Assembly (NCBI GenBank): GCA_022410635.1
Contig: JAJVDF010000504.1
Location: 383,740-447,739 of the forward strand
Direction: 5' to 3'
Origin: Tretioscincus oriximinensis
Taxonomy: Eukaryota; Chordata; Lepidosauria; Squamata; Gymnophthalmidae
DNA: 64,000 nucleotides
This document shows, piece after piece, positions 20,511 through 31,623 of the stretch. Position 1 is the stretch's first letter; each line of letters opens with the position of its first letter. A program made the position numbers and the translations under genes. The notes beneath the pieces are model-generated. The model ran no database searches and was not told the DNA's origin. It worked only from the letters and a program-made list of their open reading frames with translations.

Positions 20511-21127
20511 TACTAGTCGTACTCATTTCTCAAGGATCATCCCATGATCCATGAGGAACTGCTGGTATGTCTTTTTTTTTAAAAAAAAATAATACTTAGA
20601 ACCTTCTTACCATTATCTCAGCCTTCCTAGCAATTCCTCCATGAATTGGATATTCCTTCATTGGATATTGCCATTCCAATTTTCCATGGATCTCATTAGT
20701 CAGCAATAGTAGGAAGTCTTGATTTGCAGGAATTTTGTAGCTATCTGTTTTATGTGTGCCCCAGAATTCCCTAACTACAAATCTGAACGCACCCATAAAT
20801 TATGTATCTACAAATTAGATGCAAGTTAAAACTGATAATTGGAACTAGCTGAAAGCTACCTATGTTTGCAAAATAAAACAAATTAATTAAAGGAACAGAG
20901 TGGGTACCTCTCTGGCTTTCAAGTATCTCCTCTCAAGATTTTAACTGAATAGTTCAGAAAAGGATCTTCCTACACCAGACTTTACTTTAATTTATATCCT
21001 TTTGCAAACAAACAATAAATACTTTAAATTCATGTGGAAGAGACGATCTAAACCAGGATGTAAATTCTGAGCATGCTCAGTAAGTGATTCGGCTTCTGTC
21101 CTGAGTAACCAGGATGTCTTCTTGCAA
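20511..21127. other. Unassigned spacer
   Basis: No gene or family recognised. A minus-strand frame at 20596-20796 (66 codons, PANQDFLLLLTNEIHGKLEW) has no signature I can name. Confidence 0.4.
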
Positions 21128-21818
21128 GATGTACTGACCAGATGCCCCCTTTTTTTGGGAGAAAACCCGGTTTTGGGGTGTCTACCCCATCCTCCCGTGG
21201 GGGGGGGGGCATTTCCCGTTTTTTGCTGAGGAAAGAAAATTGATTTTTTTTTTTAAAAAAAATATTTTTTTAAAAGAAATTCACTGCACCACCACTGGGG
21301 GCTCTGACATCTGGGGCCAGCTCCTGAAGGCACCCTTCCCTCAGTAAAAAAAAATTCTCACACACTTCAAACATTTCTCGCACACTTAAAAATATTTTAT
21401 TTTATTTTTAAATCACTGAACCACCACTAGAAGATTCTGGCAACTGGGGCAGCTCCTGAAAACACCCTCCACTCAGTAAAAAAATATTCTCATGCACTTC
21501 AAACAATTCCCACACACTTAAAAAAATGATTTTTTATAAAAACAATACACTGCACCACCACAAGGGATCTCTAGCAACCAGGGCCAGCTCCTGAAAACAC
21601 CCTCCCCTCTATAAATTTTTTTTTNAAAATCTAATATAATCCAAAAATTCTCACGCAGTTTAAAAATTCTCGCACTCTTAAACAATTCTCACAAGCTTCA
21701 CAGATTTCTCAGGTGGGAATTTTGGAAGAGAATGCATGTCGGTGGGTAATTTGCATATTTATGAATTAGTATGAATATTAATTAACCCTGTTTGGACCAC
21801 AGAAAATCTGGTCAGGAG
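21128..21818 (+). mobile_element. Element A, long form, about 690 bp with three internal units
   Basis: Left end GTACTGACCAGATGCCCCC, right end AGAAAATCTGGTCAGG. Between them are three tandem units of about 120-130 bp, each with CACTG(C/A)ACCACCAC, GGCCAGCTCCTGAA, CACCCT and CTCACACACTTCAAAC-like blocks, beginning near 21281, 21413 and 21548. The right part holds AATTTGCATATTTATGAATT. Non-coding. This form explains the fragments at 16.4 and 23.6 kb. Confidence 0.85.
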
Positions 21819-21994
21819 AAGATCCTGCCTTTTCCTGTTAAAAATGAGGGACACAAAAGCTTGAGGCAGAACAATAACGATGTTGAAACATCTTGGAAAG
21901 GAACAGGTAGGAAAACATTGTGTGGGCCAAAGAAGCTATTTTTCATGCCAGGGATGGGAAAGGAAGAGACACCTGCAGGGTCTTTTTCAGATTC
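21819..21994. other. Unassigned spacer
   Basis: Short unique-looking stretch; no signature. Confidence 0.4.
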
Positions 21995-22235
21995 AGAATG
22001 GACTGTATAAATGGATACTAGGATGGATGTCTGGATGCTGCCTCCGGGATGGAGCAACAGGCAGGACTCCTGAGATACCATTTGCAGGGAGTCATGAACA
22101 GGAGCATATTTTGCTTTCCTCTGTTCGGACTGCCCAGGNGCATCTGGTGGGCCTCTGTGTGGGACAGAAGGCTGGACTNGNTGGGCTGTGGCCNGATNCA
22201 GTATGGCTCTTCTTAGGTTATTAGGTTCCTATGAC
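21995..22235 (+). mobile_element. L3 LINE, 3' end
   Basis: AAATGGATACTAGGATGGATG, CCTCCGGGATGGAGCAACAG, CATTTGCAGGGAGTCATGAA, GGACTGCCCAGG and CAGTATGGCTCTTCTTAGG. Carries four N bases in its last 100 bp. Confidence 0.9.
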
Positions 22236-22735
22236 TAGGGAGGCAGCCTTAGTTTCCAAGAATAGCCTGCAATGTGGAATTATATCTGAGGCCTAAGTCT
22301 TGCAAAAATGGAATAATTCAAACGTAGCGAGCGGAGATCACTGCATGTTGTTTGCACAAAGACAAAGCATGCGATGGTGGTGAAATCCTGTGCAACTTTT
22401 TTTCTGGATCCAAAAATATAGTATAGCAACAGAATTAAGTGTGAATGAGGCAACTTTTCCCATTGTCTAGGGTGTGAAAATGTTCTGCAAGTGTACACAG
22501 ATTCTGCATTTAGTGAACATAACAGCATTCATTATTATGACAATGGTTCAATAGGAAGAAAATTAAAAGTTGATTTACATGAAATGGTAATCTCATTGGA
22601 ATCAACAAACATAAGCACTACCCATCCTATTTTTATGGGTACATATATTTGCCACTCAGAAAAAAAACCCTCGATATAGTTTCTTCACTAACTACTTCAA
22701 CTACACCCAAAACTATAGCCACTATTTTCCACTAG
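22236..22735. other. Unassigned spacer
   Basis: No gene or family recognised. Confidence 0.45.
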
Positions 22736-23022
22736 GCANGGATAGCTCAGTCGCTAAGGAATCTGTCTCTCATCTGGGCTATGGGGTTTGGAGGCCCTGT
22801 GGGACGTGGGGAGGGCTGAGCACCTTCCACTAGCCTGTAGCTCCAGCCAACCCAGCTATTCGAAAGCATGAATTGCAAGAAGTTGCAACTGACTGCAAAT
22901 AGATACATGGGAACCACCACAGCCTGGTGGGGATGATAGAATGTCAGCCTTCGGGCAAAAATTGCCTTGGAAGCCACTTTGAGTCCCTTTGAAAGGTGAG
23001 AAAAGTGGGGTATAAGAACCCA
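22736..23022 (+). mobile_element. SINE2, near full length
   Basis: Head GATAGCTCAGTCGCTAAGGA (A-box-like), GGGTTTGGAGGCCCTGTGG (B-box region, degraded), body AGCCAACCCAGCTATTCGAA and CAGCCTTCGGGCAAAAATTG, 3' module CCACTTTGAGTCCCTTTGAA and GTATAAGAACCCAGTTCTTC. A long CTT tail follows. Confidence 0.9.
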
Positions 23023-23268
23023 GTTCTTCTTCTTCCTCTTCCTCTTCCATTTCTTCCTCTCTTCTTCTTCCTCTCTTCTTCTTCTTCCTCTCTTCTTCTT
23101 CTTCCTCTCTTCTTCTTCTTCCTCTCTTCTTCTTCCTCTCTTCTTCTTCTTCTTCCTCTCTTCTTCTTCCTCTCCTTCTTCCTCTCCTTCTTCCTCTTCC
23201 TCTTCTTCTTCTTCTTCTTCTCCTTCTTCTTCTCCTTCTTTCCTTCTTCTTCTTCTTCTTCTTCATTT
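23023..23268 (+). repeat. CTT/CCTCTT microsatellite, about 245 bp
   Basis: Grows directly from the SINE2 tail. The units drift through CTTCCTCTT and CTTCTTCTTCCTCT patterns back to CTT. Gives long spurious Leu/Phe/Ser and Glu/Arg frames. Confidence 0.93.
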
Positions 23269-23570
23269 CAGTTATTTGCTTATTAGTCCACAATAAAAAA
23301 GGAGTTAAATATGAAGAGATTAATATAGTGAGATGATAAAGTTTGCTGGTGACATTAAAACATTTATAATAATAAAAAGCTAAAAGAATTGTTAAGAGAT
23401 CCGGCAATTGTGTGAACGAAGTGACAAACTATTTCAATTTTAACAAGACCAAAATTCACTTGTGGCAGACAAAACCCCAACTGTACGTACCCAGCTGTGT
23501 TAAATAGGAGGAGCCTAGCAAATAAGTCAGAAAGTTACATTCTGTTTCTTTAAATTTGGAATATAGCCCA
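23269..23570. other. Unassigned AT-rich spacer
   Basis: No gene or family recognised. Confidence 0.4.
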
Positions 23571-23656
23571 AAGTATAATTCTCACACAGTTTAAAAATTC
23601 TCGCACTCTTAAACAATTCTCAGAAGCTTCATAGATTTCTCAGGTGGGAATATTTC
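23571..23656 (+). mobile_element. Element A long-form fragment
   Basis: AATTCTCACACAGTTTAAAA, TTCTCGCACTCTTAAACAAT and CATAGATTTCTCAGGTGGGA match 21648-21722 almost base for base. Both element ends are missing. Confidence 0.85.
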
Positions 23657-23679
23657 TTTATATTTTGGAATATTTTGTA

Positions 23680-23957
23680 CGATTCTGGTCATTCAATAAA
23701 CATCAGAATATTGTGGAACTCAAAAAGGTATAAAAAAGGTCAACCAGAGTAATACTAGAGCTTGTGCACCTCTCCTGTGGAATCAGGGTGTGATGTTTAT
23801 GCTTCTTCAGCCTTGAAAAATGATATTTAAGAGACGATTTGAGCAAAATCATGCCTGGTGTGGAAAAAGTGAATAAAGGAGATATGTTTTATGTGTCATA
23901 CCACATGAGAACTAGAGGAAGAAGCTGTTTCTGAAAAAAAAATGTTAGAACAGGCAC
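23680..23957 (+). mobile_element. L3 LINE, coding-derived part (split by hAT-g)
   Basis: GATTCTGGTCATTCAATAAA, ATTGTGGAACTCAAAAAGG, CTTCTTCAGCCTTGAAAAAT and AAAATCATGCCTGG follow the L3 RT C-terminus order, strongly diverged. It continues beyond the hAT-g insertion. Confidence 0.78.
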
Positions 23958-23965
23958 GGCGAAAT

Positions 23966-24335
23966 CAGTGGCAGCTGGCCTCTGGGTTTGTGTGTTCGGC
24001 GAACACCCAGAGATTAAAATAAATGATAAAATCACCATAGTAAACATTGGAGACCTTCATAGAGAAGCTGCCAACAAATCAAAAAGCTCCAGGCAGCTTT
24101 TTTAATTAACAAAAGGGGTCGCCGATCCCAGAACCAATGGAGGGGTTTCAGTCTTTCTCTCAGTGTCCACAGAGGTGCCATTTTGTATTGGCATTCAATT
24201 TGCAGACTGGGAGAGAGACCAGTCAGTGCTTGGATGTGACTCCTCCCAACCACTTTCCTAACTTTGCTGAGGCTGGAGGAACCTTGTCCCCCCACAACCT
24301 CCAGCCCCAGCCCCAAACTGCCCCAGCTGTTGCTG
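23966..24335 (+). mobile_element. hAT-g element, 370 bp
   Basis: Starts CAGTGGCAGCTGGCC and ends CCAGCTGTTGCTG. Flanks GGCGAAAT (23958-23965) and GGAGAAAT (24336-24343) agree at 7 of 8, a convincing 8-bp target duplication. Interior CATTTTGTATTGGCATTCAA and AAAAAGCTCCAGGCAGC match the other copies. Confidence 0.9.
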
Positions 24336-24343
24336 GGAGAAAT

Positions 24344-24485
24344 ATTTTTTCATCCAGTAGAGTAGATCATCAGTTTATAGAAAGGAGATGCCTGCACAGC
24401 TTCAGGAAAGGATTAGGTAAATTTGTGGAGACCAAGTGCATTAATGGCTACTAGAATGGTTGCCTAGATCTATCTCCAATTAAGA
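24344..24485 (+). mobile_element. L3 LINE continuation
   Basis: CTTCAGGAAAGGATTAGGTAA and GTGCATTAATGGCTACTAG are typical of the L3 3' region after the coding end. Resumes the L3 interrupted at 23957. Confidence 0.65.
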
Positions 24486-24489
24486 GAGC

Positions 24490-24598
24490 CAGGTAGGAGA
24501 GTCAGGTCGAGCGTCTGGGATTGTTTAATGAATCCTGCATCAAGCAGGGGTTTGGATCCGATGACCCTGGAGGTCCCTTCCAACTCCATGATTCTACA
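24490..24598 (+). mobile_element. CR1 LINE, extreme 3' end
   Basis: GGATTGTTTAATGAATCCTG, GCAGGGGTTTGGATCCGATG, CCTGGAGGTCCCTTCCAACT and CCATGATTCTAC. Only the last about 100 bp of CR1. Confidence 0.88.
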
Positions 24599-24905
24599 CA
24601 GGGAAAAATGTGGCTGAAAAGAAAAGACCTCAATGGATATGAAGGCATTTAGGCAAAACAATTACCAGAAAATAGAGTTGGTCTAAAGATGCTTCCCCGT
24701 GTGCTGTTTTATTCTGGAACTGGCTTTAAATCCAGAATATCCTACTTNTGTGTCCATCTCCACCTCCCTCATTGTTGCCTATGGCTTCCATGGGAATACG
24801 CAATTCATGTTACATTGCCTTGTATTCTAGCCATATTACATGTCTAACTACAAGTCCCAGAGTTCTGTGTGAGCGCAGTTTCCTGGTGCCATGTGGTTCT
24901 AAGAG
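24599..24905. other. Unassigned spacer
   Basis: No gene or family recognised. Confidence 0.4.
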
Positions 24906-25163
24906 AGCCAGTTTGGTGTAGTGGTTAGAGTGTTGGATTCGTACCTGGTTGTCTCCTGGTTCGATTCCTCACTCCTCCATGAAGACACCTGGGTGACCTT
25001 AGGCCAGTCACAGTTCTTTGAACTCTCTCAGCCCCACNTACTCCATAGGGTGTCTGTTGCGGAGAAAGCAACAAAAGCTATGTGCGCCGCCCTATGGTTG
25101 GCCGCCTTGAGACCTTCGGGTATAGGGCGGGATATAAGTACAAAATAAATAAATAAATAAAAT
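24906..25163 (+). mobile_element. SINE1, full length
   Basis: AGCCAGTTTGGTGTAGTGGT and TTAGAGTGTTGG (A box), GGTTCGATTCCTCAC (B box), CTGGGTGACCTTAGGCCAG, GAGAAAGCAACAAAAGCTAT, GGCCGCCTTGAGACCTTCGG and GGGCGGGATATAAGTACAAA then AATAAATAAATA. This is the best intact SINE1 in the window and the reference for the others. Confidence 0.95.
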
Positions 25164-25660
25164 TTAAGCTTATCCTCAAACTCTCACAAGATCTAACCAG
25201 TTAATGAATGCCCTACAAAGCCTATTGATTGGATTTTAGTAAAATGTCCATTGTGAAATCCAAAAAAAATGGAGAGGTTGGAAAAACTGAGATTACATTC
25301 CTTTTTTGTGAATGGATTGCTGAACGCATGAAAGCGTAGGGCAGATTTTACTTTGCAGTAAAAATTCTTCACAGAGAGGCTNCCTAAGAATAACACTTTG
25401 GATCCCTCCAAGTTTAATACATTTAGGTAGGATGTATAATTTCCATTTTGCCATCTTTTATATCACCTTGGGAAATATGTCACTGTTCTATCTAATCTCC
25501 CAGTAGATCTTTGTCAAACTGCTTCTGTCCACTCATACCTCACAGGAAATCAGGGGGGAGGGGGGGTAAGCATGGTTCTCCTGCAAAAAATTTTTGTCAA
25601 GCCTTAGTTTGATTGAAGGGGGAATCAAGAAAACAATTGAATCATAGCTAACCAAAAGAA
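25164..25660. other. Unassigned spacer
   Basis: No gene or family recognised. A poly-G tract near 25555. Confidence 0.45.
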
Positions 25661-25701
25661 GTTTAGCAAAGGAGCTAGCAGCACTTTGAGACTAACTAGA
25701 G
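25661..25701 (-). mobile_element. Element P, left part
   Basis: TTTAGCAAAGGAGCTAGCAG and CACTTTGAGACTAACTAGAG belong to the same repeat as 17.49-17.65 kb. It is interrupted by a CR1 and resumes at 26233. Confidence 0.65.
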
Positions 25702-26232
25702 TTCAGTTCTGGTGCCCCAATTTAAAAAAGACATTGATAAACTAGAGCAAGTACAAAAGAGAGTTACAAAGATGGTGAGTGGTCTGGAAACCATGAGGTC
25801 CTATGAGGAAGGGTTGAAGGATCTGGGGATGTTTAGTCTGCAAAAGAGAAGACTGAGAGGAGACCTGATAGCTGTCTGCAAATATCTGAAGGGTTTTTCA
25901 CAGTGCAGAGGGATCAGCCATGTTCTCCTTGGCACATGGAAGGACTAGAAACAATGGGATGAAACTGCAAGGGAGGAGATTTAGATTAGATATCAGAAAA
26001 AACTTTCTAACAGTCAGGGTGATAAATCAGTGGAACAGGTTGCCACANGAGGTGTTGAGTTCGCCTTCTCTGGAAGTCTTCAAACAGAGACTGGACAGTC
26101 ATCTGTCTGGGATGGTTTAAGGAATCCTGCATCGAGTAGGGGTTGGAACTCTATTACCCTGGAGTCCCTTCCAACTCTATGATTCTATGACTCTATGATT
26201 CTATGATTCTGTGATTCTATGATTCTATGATT
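25702..26232 (+). mobile_element. CR1 LINE, 3' part, inserted in element P
   Basis: Runs from TTCAGTTCTGGTGCCCC to the tail of repeated GATTCTAT units (about 26165-26232). Conceptual product fragments: [58 protein letters not shown]. The 6-bp CTAGAG lies at both borders (25696-25701 and 26233-26238), a likely target duplication. Confidence 0.93.
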
Positions 26233-26490
26233 CTAGAGAAAAGTGGGTGGCATCAGCTTNCGTAGGCACGTCGATGTCTTCAGATGCTGAGGGACTCATG
26301 TCAGGGCCAGGTATTTATAGGAAACTGTATGGGAGATGACAAAGCATATGCAAAAGTGATAAAGTGATGAATTGCAGGTTAGAGAAACAGGTAAATAGCA
26401 GAAACTAATCCTCTTATGTGAAAAAATCCCTGGGGCAACAAGAGGCAATGTCTGGTAGAGAATGAATCAAATACTTAACAGGTTTCATAA
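26233..26490 (-). mobile_element. Element P, right part
   Basis: GTGGGTGGCATCAGCTT, CGTAGGCACG and GTCTTCAGATGCTGAGG correspond, reversed, to the CATCTGAAGA...CGAAAGCT segment of this repeat in other reptiles. The remainder to 26490 probably belongs to it but is less certain. Confidence 0.55.
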
Positions 26491-27301
26491 AAATGTATAA
26501 TTGGCCAGGAAACCATTATCTCTGTTAAGTCCTTTGTGGATGGCTTGGAACTTATGAATGTTTTCAAGTTGTGCTGCTTCTCTTTCAAATCTTCCTTTGA
26601 AAGAGAAGATTTGCTCAAGTTGACTTGTGAATTAAAACCACCGTCTTGCACACGTGTGTTTATTTTTACGTGGTTTTAATTGATCCTAAACCAAGGTTTT
26701 TTGGTATGTTTCAAAGAGAATAATTAGAGCTTAGTTTTTGCCTGTGCCTAGTACCAGGAAAGGAGGAAGAAGGGAAGGGAGTGTCTCGTGCTTTGGCTTA
26801 ATATAGAGCTCTTTTGGAAATGCCCCGTCTTGCCTTCTCTCTATGGAAATCCTGCCAACAGTGTATACGCGCTCCCTTGGCAGTACATATGTTCAGCGTT
26901 CTGCAAGGCTTCTTGCTTCCCCGATGAAACACTCCGGGCTCTTTGAATCATGGCACAATTGCCAAGGGGACTGAAAAAGCCACCTACCCTTCCCAGGTGC
27001 AGCATGTTCAACGAAGCTCTAAACTGTCAGCCAGGGGAAAAGAAATCAACAAAGAAATCAACAACTACACTACCAAGGGATGCAAAACTCACTTAACATC
27101 AGAGCCATTGCAAATTATTTCAAAATCTTCAAAGGTTTTCCACAAGCATCTATTTTACCATTTCCCTTGAAATTTCAGCTTTACAAGAACTCCAAAGAAA
27201 TGTCTATAAATGCCTAAAGTTTTGTTATGCATAGGAAAAACATCCTTAAATGTCTCAGAAGGGCTGCTGGGTTTCAGACAGATTCAACTGCATTTGAATA
27301 T
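26491..27301. other. Unassigned spacer with a 13-bp hairpin
   Basis: At about 26577-26608 CTTCTCTTTCAAA and TTTGAAAGAGAAG form a perfect inverted repeat around TCTTCC. Nothing else recognised. Confidence 0.45.
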
Positions 27302-28400
27302 CTTAGAATCATAGAATAGAATCAGAATCCTAGAGTTGGANGGGACCTCCAGGGCCAACCCCTTGCTCAATGCAGGATTCACCAAACCATAATGGACAGA
27401 CGACTGCTCAGCCTCTCTTTGAAGACTCCCAGTGAAGGCGAACTCACCACCTCCTGTGGCAAACTGTTCCCCTGGTTTATCACTCTGACGGTTAGGAAGT
27501 TTTTTCTGATATATAATCTAAATTTCCTCCCTTGCAGTTTCATCCCCTTGTTTCTAGTCCTTCCATGTGCCAAGGAGAACAGTGTTGATCCCTCTGCTCT
27601 GTGAAAAGCCCTTCAGGTATTTGTAGGCAGCTATCAGGTCTCCTCTCAGTCTTCTCTTTTGCAGACTAAACATCCCCAGATCCTTTAACCATTCCTCATA
27701 GGAATTCATGGTTTCCAGACCACACACCATCCTCTCATACACAAAACTCTCTTTTGTACTTGCTCTAGTTTATCAATATCCTTTTTAAATTGGGGGCTCC
27801 AGAACTGAACACAGGATTCCAAGTGTGGTCGTACCAAAGTCCTGTAGAGAGGAATAATTACTTCACATGAATGAGATTCTGTGCCCCTCTTGATACATCC
27901 CAGGATTGTTTTTGCCTTTTTGCAGCTGCTTCACACTGTTGACTCATGTTTAATCTGTGATCTACCAAAACACCCAGGTCTGTCTCACCTGTGCTGCTGC
28001 TCAGACATATTCCTCCCATTCTATATGTGCTGTTTTCATNTTTTTTGNCCAGATGTAGGATCTTGCATTTCTCTCTTTCAAATACCATTGTTAGTTTCAG
28101 CCCATTGTTCAAGTTTGTCTAGATCTTTCTGAATCCTATCTCTATCTAGTTTTGTGTCACCACCTAGTTTTGTGTCATCAGCAAATTTGATGTTTTCCTT
28201 CAATTCCTTCATCTAAATCATTTATAAATATATATGTTAAATAGCACTGGGCCTAGGACAGATCCTTGTGGCATCCCACTTGCAACCACTGACTTCCACT
28301 ATTTGATTACGATCACTAAGCTAGTTTTGTCAATCCCAGACTTGACCATTTTTTGCCCAGANGTAGGATCTTGCATTTCTCTCTATTAAATACCTTTAAA
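27302..28400 (-). mobile_element. CR1 LINE, antisense, with repeated segment
   Basis: 3' end at the left (TAGAATCATAGAATAGAATC). Minus-strand pieces include MVFEREKCKILHL (27858-28112), [34 protein letters not shown] sequence, [20 protein letters not shown] and [19 protein letters not shown]. After about 28270 the element shows rearranged RT sequence (ATCACTAAGCTAGTTTTGTC, GACTTGACCATTTTTTGCCC), and the segment GTAGGATCTTGCATTTCTCT occurs twice (28054 and 28363), suggesting a small duplication. Confidence 0.9.
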
Positions 28401-29566
28401 TGCTGGATTATGGGGTTATTTTTTTTGTCTGTCACTTCTACCAAGACATCCCCCTGAAGATACAATTCCGATAAAACCATAATAACATTGGAATGAATGA
28501 AGAGTTCTGATGAGTCAGGCTACAAACCATATAATCCAGCATTATGTGTCACCAGCGTTGCCATAATCTAAACGTTCAAAACCAGGATGCAATTTAGAAA
28601 TTAGACCATTTTCTCAACATTAGTGTCATATATCTGTGATTTGTGAGGGGAAAGAGTGACAGGAAGAGTACACNTAAGCGTGACTGGCTCTGCCTCCTGT
28701 AGTTGCTTTGGCAGAATCTGCCCCCCTTTTCCTCTTAGCCCAGATGGACCCCGCCTGTGTTTGGGGGCTGGTGTCATGAATCACAGGCTGAAGGCATCTG
28801 CATTCCTCTGCTGCCCAGCAACTTCTGCAAGTCAATTCACTGGGACTAGGCAGCAAGCNAAACCTGGCCTGGAGAGCACACCTTATCTGCGCCATGCCCT
28901 AATTCCTCCTTGTGAGCTGTACACAAACAATCCAAGGTCAGAGACAGGGAGGAAGCCAGAAGTGTCCGAAACAGTCCAAGGTCAATACATGGCAAGAAAG
29001 CTATCAGGAAAGCTGGNCACACTAACACAAAACACACACGTTGTCTCCAGCAAATGCTGGCAGGCTCAGGATGGCTTAAATAGCATCTTCAGACTACCAT
29101 TTCTGCAAAAGACGCTTTGATCTCCTAAGCTCTGCCTGTTGCTTTCTGCCTGTTAGAAATTCTTTAACCCTATTCAGCCTGGAACTTCCCCTTGCTCTTC
29201 CTCCTGTTCAATCTCTGGGGAAACACCTGACTGCTGGGACAGGTGTGTCTGCTGGGAGTCTTCCTCAAGCTCCGGGCCAGAATCCTCCTCCAGACCGGGC
29301 CTGGCTATGACAGCTGCTGCTACCTAGAGATGGTTTGGCTGAGCTGAGGAGGAGGCAAAGAGACGACGATGCCCTCGATTCCATCAGGCAGCATCAATGT
29401 CACTATCATCAACCCCAGAGGGGANGGCACTCTCCTCTTCCTCCCACCTCCTCTTCTTCGCCTCAGCTGAACCATCTCCAGGCAGCAGCTGGGCTAAGAG
29501 AAAAAGCAGGTAGATTCTGCCAAAGCAACTTCACGAGGCAGAGGCAGCCACACTTGTGTACTAGCC
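28401..29566. other. Unassigned, in part GC-rich spacer
   Basis: 28736-29320 has a composition unlike its AT-rich neighbours, with paired phrases such as AATCCAAGGTCAGAGACAGG and CAGTCCAAGGTCAATACATGG. It could be a degraded LTR-type repeat, but I find no TG...CA borders or target duplications. Frames here (154 codons at 28656-29120) are N-interrupted and have no family signature. Confidence 0.35.
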
Positions 29567-29700
29567 CCACCTACTTCACAGGGTGTCTGTTGTGGAGAAA
29601 GCAACAAAAGCTATGTACGCCTATGGTTGGCCGCCCTGAGACCTTTGGGTATAGGGTGGGATATAAGTACAAATAAATAAAAATAAATAAATACTAAGCC
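29567..29700 (+). mobile_element. SINE1, 5' truncated
   Basis: CCACCTACTTCACAGGGTGT, GAGAAAGCAACAAAAGCTAT, CCGCCCTGAGACCTTTGGG, AGGGTGGGATATAAGTACAA and an AAATA tail. Head and B box missing. Confidence 0.88.
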
Positions 29701-29768
29701 TGTCGNTTACTCCACACAGAAATCACAGATTTATGATTTTTGGCACGGACTCCTTCATATAATCCTGG

Positions 29769-30082
29769 TGTTAGGTACCTATGTTTTTTGCTCTCTCTTT
29801 ATTTACCTTCTCCTTTGGTCTTTTGAATTACTTCAACCTCCAGCGGGAAGCCTTCCAATGGGAACTTTAGCTGTCCTCATTGGTCTGTGTCTGCCCATAG
29901 GTGAAGTTCTGCTCTCCTTTATAATGTAGTCTCTCATTTCGCTTTCTGTTCTACCTCTTTAGTTACTACTGAAGTTAACTTCTGACTTCTGGCCTTATTT
30001 CTGGACTGAGCCTTTGAATAAATATCCTTCAATGAAACTGCTTACCTTCTCGTTCCTGGATTGAAGCTCTACATTCCTAACA
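29769..30082 (+). mobile_element. Solo LTR, 314 bp, with 5-bp target duplication
   Basis: Starts TGTTAGG and ends CCTAACA, a perfect 7-bp inverted terminal repeat of the TG...CA type. CCTGG flanks it on both sides (29764-29768, 30083-30087). Inside are a TATA-like TTTATAATG (about 29920) and AATAAA (about 30018). No primer-binding site, polypurine tract or coding region is attached, so it is a lone LTR from an LTR retrotransposon or endogenous retrovirus; 5-bp duplications suit Gypsy or some retroviral classes. The class is not resolved. Confidence 0.85.
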
Positions 30083-30560
30083 CCTGGATTGTCCATGAAA
30101 TCCGTGCAATATAGCAACCCTATCAAGAATGCCCTTTCCAAAGGGAATCTTTGTAATGACAAAGAGAATCACTTGGAAGGCACTTTCTGCCTCTGTAAAT
30201 GGAAATGGGTGCCTTCCTTGACCCTCAGAGACACCCAAAAGCCACAGACGGAATCCCAAACAAATGCACTACAGGAGATCTAGTATGAACTTCGGTGGTA
30301 TGAAAAAGAAGAAGAGTTGGTTTTACATTCCATCTTTCTCAACCCAAGGGGCCTCAAAGTGGGTTTTTTGTTTTTGTTTTTTGAGCAGTCTGGAACAAGG
30401 TGATATTAAATGTTCCAGCTGTGTTTTTTAAAAGCTTTTAAGAAGATTGTCGAAANTGCACAGGTGTAGTTTTGGCTGATTGTTGCTGGGGACCTTTGGA
30501 ATTCTTGCAAATAAAATTCTAGGATCATATTGGAGAACCATTGCTTATCTGGGAGTCTAT
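30083..30560. other. Unassigned spacer
   Basis: No gene or family recognised; a T/G-rich run near 30362-30380. Confidence 0.4.
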
Positions 30561-30960
30561 ACAGTTTATTTATTTATTTATAACCCATCCTATACCCAAA
30601 AGTCTCAGGGCGGGGAACAGTGAAATATCAACACAAAATGAACAGATTAAAAACAGTATAAAAACAATATCTAAAAGTGGGGACAAAAATGAACATTCTC
30701 CTCGGACAAAGGTGCGTCTTCAAGGAGATTCCGTCAACAATGATANCGGATGCACCTTGAGGGGGAGACTATTCCGTAGACGGGGGCAACCTCCGAGGAT
30801 GCCCTACCCTGGGTTCCCACTTCACTGGCTGTTGAAAGGGGTGGTAGAGACAAGAGGGCCTCCCCTGCAGATCTTAAGGCACGGCCATGTTGGTATCAGA
30901 GAAGGCCTTCCTTTAGGTATTTGGGGATTGAATGAAAAGGACTAGAAACTCCAGTTTCTA
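30561..30960 (-). mobile_element. L2 LINE, 3' end, antisense
   Basis: ATTTATTTATAACCCATCC, CCCAAAAGTCTCAGGGCGG, an A-rich stretch, AAAAGTGGGGACAAA, TGAGGGGGAGACTATTCCGT and CTCCCCTGCAGATCTTAAGG. The last two also occur at 13.18-13.29 kb, linking this copy to the L2 ORF2 terminus there. Confidence 0.85.
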
Positions 30961-31623
30961 TGGCCACACTATAAGCAATTGAAGCATGCTGTATGTACAT
31001 TTTCTTTTTCCTGTCTATAAGAACCCTGCACATTTTTCTAGGCATGTAGTAGAATATAATTTTCTTCCATGGTCTCCAAGTGCTACTGCCCCCCTTGCTG
31101 GACATAGCAGAATATAGTTATATATAACTGTGCATTCTGTGATCTTTATTGTTTGCGAAGCATACAGTTCACCTGGTTTTAGTCATATTCTGGTTGGACT
31201 CAAAGCACAACACTAGACTGGCTCAATGAAAAAAGATTTAGATTAATTCTTGAAAGTCAAGGCAATTGATGGCAGGAGGATATATTCTGAAGGCCAGCTG
31301 CTGAAAGACTTCAAGCTGACCAAACTCAACACCCACATCCCTGCTTGCAGGCAATATTATGCAGCTGGTAGACCACTAAGGCTGGATTGCCGAGTCCATG
31401 GATCTGATCTAGTGAGACATTTCTTATGCTCCTATCAGCTAGAAGGAATGATGAGCAAAAATCTGACCAGGGAAAGAAATGGAGAAAGAGGGTGGAGGGG
31501 TGAAGACATGGAGCCAAGGCATGGAGGGTGTAGGTAGATGGAGGCAAGTGAGAGAAGGGTCAAGAGCCCATTTAATNACAGTTATGCAACAAGCTTATTC
31601 TGATAGTTAATGACATAATTCAG
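30961..31623. other. Unassigned spacer
   Basis: A 95-codon plus-strand frame at 31250-31537 has no recognisable signature. No other feature. Confidence 0.4.

Noticed and set aside
22856..23407. 183-codon Arg/Glu-rich open frame on the minus strand
   Set aside because: It is the translation of the CTT/CCTCTT microsatellite following SINE2, with no independent protein signal.
24906..24990. Functional tRNA gene
   Set aside because: The A and B boxes belong to the SINE1 head; the sequence does not fold as a complete tRNA and recurs with a SINE body.
26244..26290. CTGAAGA...CG-AAG core on the minus strand of element P, recalling a hammerhead ribozyme core
   Set aside because: Stem II does not pair in this copy, an N sits in the core, and I cannot identify a cleavage site or stems I and III.
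28736..29320. Possible additional LTR
   Set aside because: No TG...CA borders, target duplication or polyadenylation arrangement could be fixed.
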